A stretch of 18,770 bases of DNA from Flavobacteriales bacterium CG_4_9_14_3_um_filter_32_8. GTDB lineage: Bacteria > Bacteroidota > Bacteroidia > Flavobacteriales_E > Vicingaceae. The stretch is from assembly GCA_002790175.1 (NCBI GenBank), contig PFUQ01000220.1, forward strand, positions 1 through 18,770. The letters run 5' to 3'. The position numbers were made by a program, and so were the translations under genes. Numbering within the stretch: the first letter of the stretch is position 1; each line of letters begins with the position of its first letter. This document shows, one piece after another, positions 14,200-18,770 of this stretch. A model generated the notes under the pieces. That model ran no database searches and was not told the origin of the DNA. It saw nothing but the letters and a program-made list of their open reading frames with translations.

Positions 14200-15723
14200 A
14201 TGAAGATACAAACTTTCATATCTGCTGCCTTACTCATTACTAATTTACAATTGATAACCAATAATTGTACTGCTCAGGTATATTTTAATAAAGAGTTTAC
14301 CAATGACAGCAGTGCGTGGGATCTTGGTGCATTCGTGCATGAATTTTCCGATACTTCCGGTTATTTAATTGTTGGATCTATTCCAATGCTTGGTTATCAA
14401 AATTATCTCCGATTTCTTCGATTGAATGTTAATGGAGATACGCTGTGGTCAAAATTTTACCGTAACCGCATACTTGCACAAGGACCAACCTTAGGTGATT
14501 ATGTGAATATTGGAGACACCAATTTTGTACTTGGTGGTGTGTATTCTCCACAATCGTCGGATAGCGTGCAAATTAATTTATTTAAAATTGATGCCAATGG
14601 CAATGTGTTGTGGGATCTTCTTTTTGGCGATGCTGGAAAAAAAACGTGGGCATACGATATAAAACAAACTAAAACTAAAGGATTTATTATAACTGGCTGG
14701 ACTTCTGGATGGGGTGCCGGAAATGCCGGAAAATCTTTTTTATTAAAAGTAGATAGCAATGGGGTGGAAGAATGGCATAAAATATACACTGTTGGTTTAT
14801 ACAGCCTTGCAAGTAGTGTAGATACCACTAATGATGGTGGTTATATTATTTCGGGTGGATTAAACTATAATAGTTCGGCTGACATATTTGTTTTAAGAAC
14901 AGATAGTTTGGGTATCGTACAATGGGTAACAATTTATGGGAGCCCCTATCCGGATTGGTATAGTGCTTATATTAAAAAATATGGTGCTAATGAATACATA
15001 CTGGCAGGAGGCATTACCGTAGATTTTGGAAATGGATTAAACTCACAAACCTATTTAGCCAAAATAGACGGACAAAATGGAAATGTAATTTGGGCAGATA
15101 CAGCAGGAACTGACCAGAGTACTTACGATGAAGGATTTAATAGTACTCCCATTATCCTTAATTCCGGAGCTATTGTTTTAGTAGGAGATGTGGATCGTAC
15201 TTCAAATCCTGGTAGCGGTACTTTGGCTTTATTAGCTAAGTACAGCAGCAATGGCACAAAATTGTGGGAAAGGGATTTTAGTAAATACGGAGCAACTAAC
15301 CAGCACTATTTTTGGGATGTGCACGAAACTTTCGATAAAGGATTTATTGTATGTGGTGATTTAACTGATCAGAGTACTCCAAGTAATTTTAAGCGTTTGT
15401 GGGTAGTAAAATTAGATAGCATGGGTTGTGAGGTGGTTAATTGTAATGTTGGGGTGGAGGAAGAAGAGGTTATAGCCCAAAATGAGGTAATGGTTTATCC
15501 CAATCCTGCAAATAATCTACTTACCATTGAAATTAACGATGACTTGTATTTAGTAAATAGTTGTGTTAAGCTTTACAACATTGATGGCAAAGAATTAATA
15601 AATAGTTCCATGTCTTCTACATTCAATCAAGTGGATATTAGCAAGTATCCATCTGGGATATATTTTTTTCAACTCCTAAATTCCAAAAAAACTTTTACAG
15701 GCAAGTTAATCATTATCCATTAA
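14200..15723 (+). CDS. Secreted beta-propeller-like protein with T9SS type A sorting domain
   Basis: A 507-residue exported protein starting five bases after the protease stop codon, so almost certainly co-transcribed and translationally linked. The signal peptide ends near NNCTAQ. The body (about 25-405) is made of repeated blades with the pattern D-x-NG-x-x-x-W, visible as NVNGDTLWSKFY, DANGNVLWDLLFG, DSNGVEEWHKIY, DSLGIVQWVTIYG, GNVIWADTAG and SSNGTKLWERDF, each preceded by a GGYIISGG-type strand. About six blades point to a propeller of the PQQ-like or delta-60 kind. The tail VMVYPNPANNLLTIEI, then PSGIYFFQLL, ending GKLIIIH, is a canonical T9SS type A domain. Its job may be binding of surface ligands; no enzyme motif is visible. 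Its stop codon directly abuts the stop of the next, oppositely oriented gene. Confidence 0.9.
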   Translation: MKIQTFISAALLITNLQLITNNCTAQVYFNKEFTNDSSAWDLGAFVHEFSDTSGYLIVGSIPMLGYQNYLRFLRLNVNGDTLWSKFYRNRILAQGPTLGDYVNIGDTNFVLGGVYSPQSSDSVQINLFKIDANGNVLWDLLFGDAGKKTWAYDIKQTKTKGFIITGWTSGWGAGNAGKSFLLKVDSNGVEEWHKIYTVGLYSLASSVDTTNDGGYIISGGLNYNSSADIFVLRTDSLGIVQWVTIYGSPYPDWYSAYIKKYGANEYILAGGITVDFGNGLNSQTYLAKIDGQNGNVIWADTAGTDQSTYDEGFNSTPIILNSGAIVLVGDVDRTSNPGSGTLALLAKYSSNGTKLWERDFSKYGATNQHYFWDVHETFDKGFIVCGDLTDQSTPSNFKRLWVVKLDSMGCEVVNCNVGVEEEEVIAQNEVMVYPNPANNLLTIEINDDLYLVNSCVKLYNIDGKELINSSMSSTFNQVDISKYPSGIYFFQLLNSKKTFTGKLIIIH

Positions 15724-18700
15724 TTACCTTATCAAAGTAACCGTTCCGAACATCGTTCCGGGGTCGCCCAAAATATCTCTGTATTTTACTTTCCAAACGT
15801 AGGTTTCTGTTTTTGCCAGTGTTCCTTTGTAAGTGCCATTCCAACCCATTTCCATATTAGTGGAGTAAAATAATTTTTCTCCCCACCGATCAAAAATAGA
15901 TAGTTCAAACTCAACAATATCTTTACCATACACATAAAATAAATCATTCACTCCATCACCATCTGGTGAAAAGGAATTAGGAGCATAAATAGAACCGTCA
16001 TACATTACTGTAATGGCATCATAACTATAACAACCGTTTGCTCCTTGTACTGTTAAGTAATAAGTAGTTGATTCTTGTGCATTAACCATTGGATTAGGAC
16101 ACGTTGTGCAACTTAATCCAGTTGAAGGAGTCCACCAAAAATTAACTCCGTTGGTTATCGGATTTAAAGTAACCACATTTCCCCAATTGGTTTTAATATC
16201 ACTTCCTAATTCTACAATAGGATTAATTAAGGTATCCACAAAAACCGAAAGAGTTGTTGTACAATTTAACGAATCAGTTACCTCAACATTAAAAGTGGTT
16301 GGCTCAGTAATGATGGGATTAATGCTGTTACTTGCTCCATAACCTCCTGTTGAAGAATACCAATAATAAGCAACTCCACCTGTTGCCCATAAATTTGCCA
16401 CATCACCTATACAGACAATAGTATCGTTGACAATGTTGGCGTTAACGATATGAACATACACTTCTACGGTATCATAATCCACTCCGCAAGCGTTGGCAAC
16501 TTCCACCACATAATTAGTAGATTGTGTAGGTGAAGCAATTGTCATGGAATCGTTGGGATTGGTTAAAGTATTGGATGGTGTCCAACTGTAAGTTGAACCT
16601 CCAGAGGCATAAATCTGTACAGTATCACCTAAACAAATAGTGTCGGGTACAGAACCTAAAGCAATTGGAAAAGTACTATCAACGGCAACTTCCATTAACG
16701 TATCCCAAACACAATTATTGGAATCTGTAATTGCTACTTGGTAAATAGTAGTTGCCAAAGGTGTAGCCATAGGATTTACAATAAATGGGTCATTTAATGT
16801 TGCTGCTGGCGACCAAACATAACTCGTTCCTCCTGTTGCATAAATTTGCACACTTTGTCCTAAACAAATCATGGTATCGGGCATTATTCCTATGTTTTTG
16901 GTAAAAACCATGACGACTAATTGTGTGGTATCCATGCCACAACTATCTGTTGTAACCACAGTATAGGTTGTTGTGGTATCTGGCCAAACTGTTGGAGTAG
17001 CTGTGTTGCTGTCTAAGATATTATAATTGGGCGTCCAACTATAAATTAAGCCTCCAGAAGCAGTTAACTGAATACTATCTCCTCTACACACCCCATTTAT
17101 TGGTGTAACGTTGATGATAGGTGGGCCACTAATGTAAACATCAACATAATCGGTATCTCTTTTTAAACAGGAAACCGAATCTAATGAAACCAACATCACA
17201 TGGTACGTTCCTAAAGAATCATAAACATGATAAGGTTCAAAAATAATGGAGGTATCTCCATCATCAAAAGCCCAATAATAAGTTATCCCTCCATTGCTTA
17301 GGTTTTGAAAATGTACCGTATCGCCCAAACAATGAAATGGAGTAGCATAAACATCAGCACCAGCAGTTAACACTGATAAATCTATTTTAAAAACACCTAA
17401 GTTACAGTTGGGTCCATTATCGGTATTCGACCATGCTCCTGGTGTTGTGGGGAAATCTGAAGTTGAACCATAACAAGAAGCACAAACCGCTTGATAAACA
17501 ATTCCTTTTTTATCAAACCGACTGGTACCTCCATCCACATGATCGAGACTGGTAGTTCCTCCAAAAAAAGTAGCGTACATTAAGGAAGCAGCATCTTCAT
17601 CTAACAACATTAAGTAATAATCACTTCCATCTGTTGTAGCTTGAAGTGCGTTGGCAGTAATTGGCAATCCTGTAGTAGTGCTAAAAGGAGGACCTCCATT
17701 ACTACTATTAATTGCTCCTCCCCAACCAGAAATAAATATATAATTACATTCATTTACTAAAAATGCCGAAAGGGTAATGTCCACATTACCAGAGCCTCTA
17801 CCAAAGGTTGTAGAAAATAGCGTTGCCGATAAATCTGGGCTTAATTTATGCAAAAACTGCCCACTATTCGGAACATTATAAACCGATACTGGAGTAATTG
17901 GATAAGTTCCTTCTGTTTGTCCAACAACATATACGTTGTTAGCCGTATCGAGTTGTACAAAAAAAGTTTGGTCATAATCGGAAGTTCCTATAAAAGTACT
18001 CGCTAAAATAGTAGTTCCTGTATTATTTATTTTTGTCACCCAACCATCTGCAACTCCTTGATAAATAGTTTGAAGAGCTCCAACGGTAACTGGAAAATTG
18101 GGACTTTCTGTTCCTCCAGTTACCAAGACATCTCCTAAGGTGCTAAATTGAACGGAGAACGCAGCATCCGCATTTGTTCCTCCTAAGTAAGAACTCCATA
18201 TTAAAGAACTTAAATCGGGCGATAATTTAAAAGCACAACCATCTTGACCTCCAGATAAAGCAGGCTGAAATGCTCCAGGAGTCACTGGAAAATTAGTAGA
18301 AAATGTAGAACTGGCAACATATACATTATCGCTGGTATCGACCACTATTTCTCCTCTAAATTCATCAGCATAATTGTACAATAAAACAGGACCTAAGTTT
18401 AATCCATCATTTCCAGAACCTCCCATAAAAGTTGAAGCTAATAATAAAGCTCCATTGGTGCTAAATTTTGAAATTACAATATCAGAACCTCCAATATAAT
18501 TGGGGATACTAAATGTATAATTTGTTCCTCCATTAAAAGTATTGTCGTAAGCCGTTGCAGACATTGGGAAGTTAGCAGAGGCGGTTGTTCCCATTACCAA
18601 TAATTCGTTGTTGTTGTTCACAATTAAACTGTGTGGTGATTCGTTTCCTGAACCGCCCAAATAAGTTGAATACAGTAGTGAAGTTCCATTTGAAGAAAAT

Positions 18701-18770
18701 TTTGTTAATGAAATATCTGTTCCAAAGCTGTAATTTCCGTTTCCACCATTAAAGCTAACCTGATATGCTC
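15724..18770 (-). CDS. Large secreted SBBP/PKD/Ig-repeat protein with T9SS type B (CHU_C) tail, 5'-truncated by the window
   Basis: The frame is open to the right window edge (at least 1014 residues), so the start is outside; the TTG at 18658-18660 is an internal leucine in STYLGGSGNE. In order: at least six SBBP-type propeller blades, each with an NNVYV.G.T...FP.T.GA / F..KLS...SL..STYLGG pattern; a PKD domain (GDTVHFQNLSNG, then YYWAFDDGDTS and HVYDSLGTYHV); and about five Ig-like repeats of 70-75 residues, most with a paired Cys and the pattern CxGDxxxLxAxGGxxYxW. It ends with the gliding-motility-associated CHU_C/T9SS type B domain (15727-15987: YAPNSFSPDGDGVNDLF, then IFDRWGEKLF). Type B tails direct T9SS export with retention or polysaccharide attachment differing from type A. 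Such giants are often surface adhesins; the role is inferred. Only the C-terminal part is visible. Confidence 0.92.
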   Translation of the reverse strand, partial: AYQVSFNGGNGNYSFGTDISLTKFSSNGTSLLYSTYLGGSGNESPHSLIVNNNNELLVMGTTASANFPMSATAYDNTFNGGTNYTFSIPNYIGGSDIVISKFSTNGALLLASTFMGGSGNDGLNLGPVLLYNYADEFRGEIVVDTSDNVYVASSTFSTNFPVTPGAFQPALSGGQDGCAFKLSPDLSSLIWSSYLGGTNADAAFSVQFSTLGDVLVTGGTESPNFPVTVGALQTIYQGVADGWVTKINNTGTTILASTFIGTSDYDQTFFVQLDTANNVYVVGQTEGTYPITPVSVYNVPNSGQFLHKLSPDLSATLFSTTFGRGSGNVDITLSAFLVNECNYIFISGWGGAINSSNGGPPFSTTTGLPITANALQATTDGSDYYLMLLDEDAASLMYATFFGGTTSLDHVDGGTSRFDKKGIVYQAVCASCYGSTSDFPTTPGAWSNTDNGPNCNLGVFKIDLSVLTAGADVYATPFHCLGDTVHFQNLSNGGITYYWAFDDGDTSIIFEPYHVYDSLGTYHVMLVSLDSVSCLKRDTDYVDVYISGPPIINVTPINGVCRGDSIQLTASGGLIYSWTPNYNILDSNTATPTVWPDTTTTYTVVTTDSCGMDTTQLVVMVFTKNIGIMPDTMICLGQSVQIYATGGTSYVWSPAATLNDPFIVNPMATPLATTIYQVAITDSNNCVWDTLMEVAVDSTFPIALGSVPDTICLGDTVQIYASGGSTYSWTPSNTLTNPNDSMTIASPTQSTNYVVEVANACGVDYDTVEVYVHIVNANIVNDTIVCIGDVANLWATGGVAYYWYSSTGGYGASNSINPIITEPTTFNVEVTDSLNCTTTLSVFVDTLINPIVELGSDIKTNWGNVVTLNPITNGVNFWWTPSTGLSCTTCPNPMVNAQESTTYYLTVQGANGCYSYDAITVMYDGSIYAPNSFSPDGDGVNDLFYVYGKDIVEFELSIFDRWGEKLFYSTNMEMGWNGTYKGTLAKTETYVWKVKYRDILGDPGTMFGTVTLIR

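Noticed and set aside
14499..14828. 109-codon minus-strand open frame inside the propeller gene
   Set aside because: Antisense shadow of the repeat-rich propeller; no signal, motif or promoter.

Overview
The window is AT-rich DNA from the chromosome of a member of the Bacteroidota, most likely a marine or freshwater Flavobacteriia/Flavobacteriales-type organism. The evidence is the number of proteins ending in type IX secretion system (T9SS) sorting domains (four of type A, one of type B with the gliding-motility-associated C-terminal signature). Further support comes from a DUF5686-type outer-membrane protein with a CarboxypepD_reg-like domain, lipoproteins with Bacteroidota-style lipoboxes, and -7 promoter boxes of the TAnnTTTG type. 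Organism assignment is by protein style only.

Layout. Bases 2-832 hold the 3' end of a plus-strand gene cut by the window edge (a divergent protein with a faint resemblance to formylglycine-generating-enzyme-like folds). Bases 838-4711 are a minus-strand block read right to left: a radical SAM/SPASM protein, tyrosyl-tRNA synthetase (tyrS), a small secreted protein of unknown function, and a 1-acylglycerol-3-phosphate acyltransferase (plsC). Two related palindromic dispersed elements (about 2232-2290 and 4775-4842) bracket the radical SAM-tyrS pair. Bases 4936-8315 hold a secreted leucine-rich-repeat protein, a rho-independent terminator, and the DUF5686 outer-membrane protein. Bases 8320-9474 encode a lipoprotein on the minus strand. 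The 299-base intergenic region that follows is mostly filled by a 152-base inverted-repeat element that looks like a MITE or REP-type insertion. Bases 9774-15723 encode three T9SS substrates in the same direction, including an 1152-residue metzincin protease fused to a right-handed beta-helix. The last gene (minus strand, cut by the right edge) is a large T9SS type B protein with SBBP propeller repeats, a PKD domain, about five Ig-like repeats and a CHU_C/T9SS-B tail.

How the genes fit together. The right two thirds is an envelope and secretome neighbourhood: five proteins are predicted to cross the outer membrane through the T9SS and to be anchored or released at the surface, beside a lipoprotein and an outer-membrane barrel. 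The left block is housekeeping (translation, phospholipid synthesis) plus a conserved but uncharacterised radical SAM enzyme. I do not see a phage, plasmid, CRISPR or obvious defence system. The most unusual signals are the two families of palindromic intergenic elements, the protease/beta-helix fusion, and three convergent gene pairs whose stop codons lie 0-5 bases apart.
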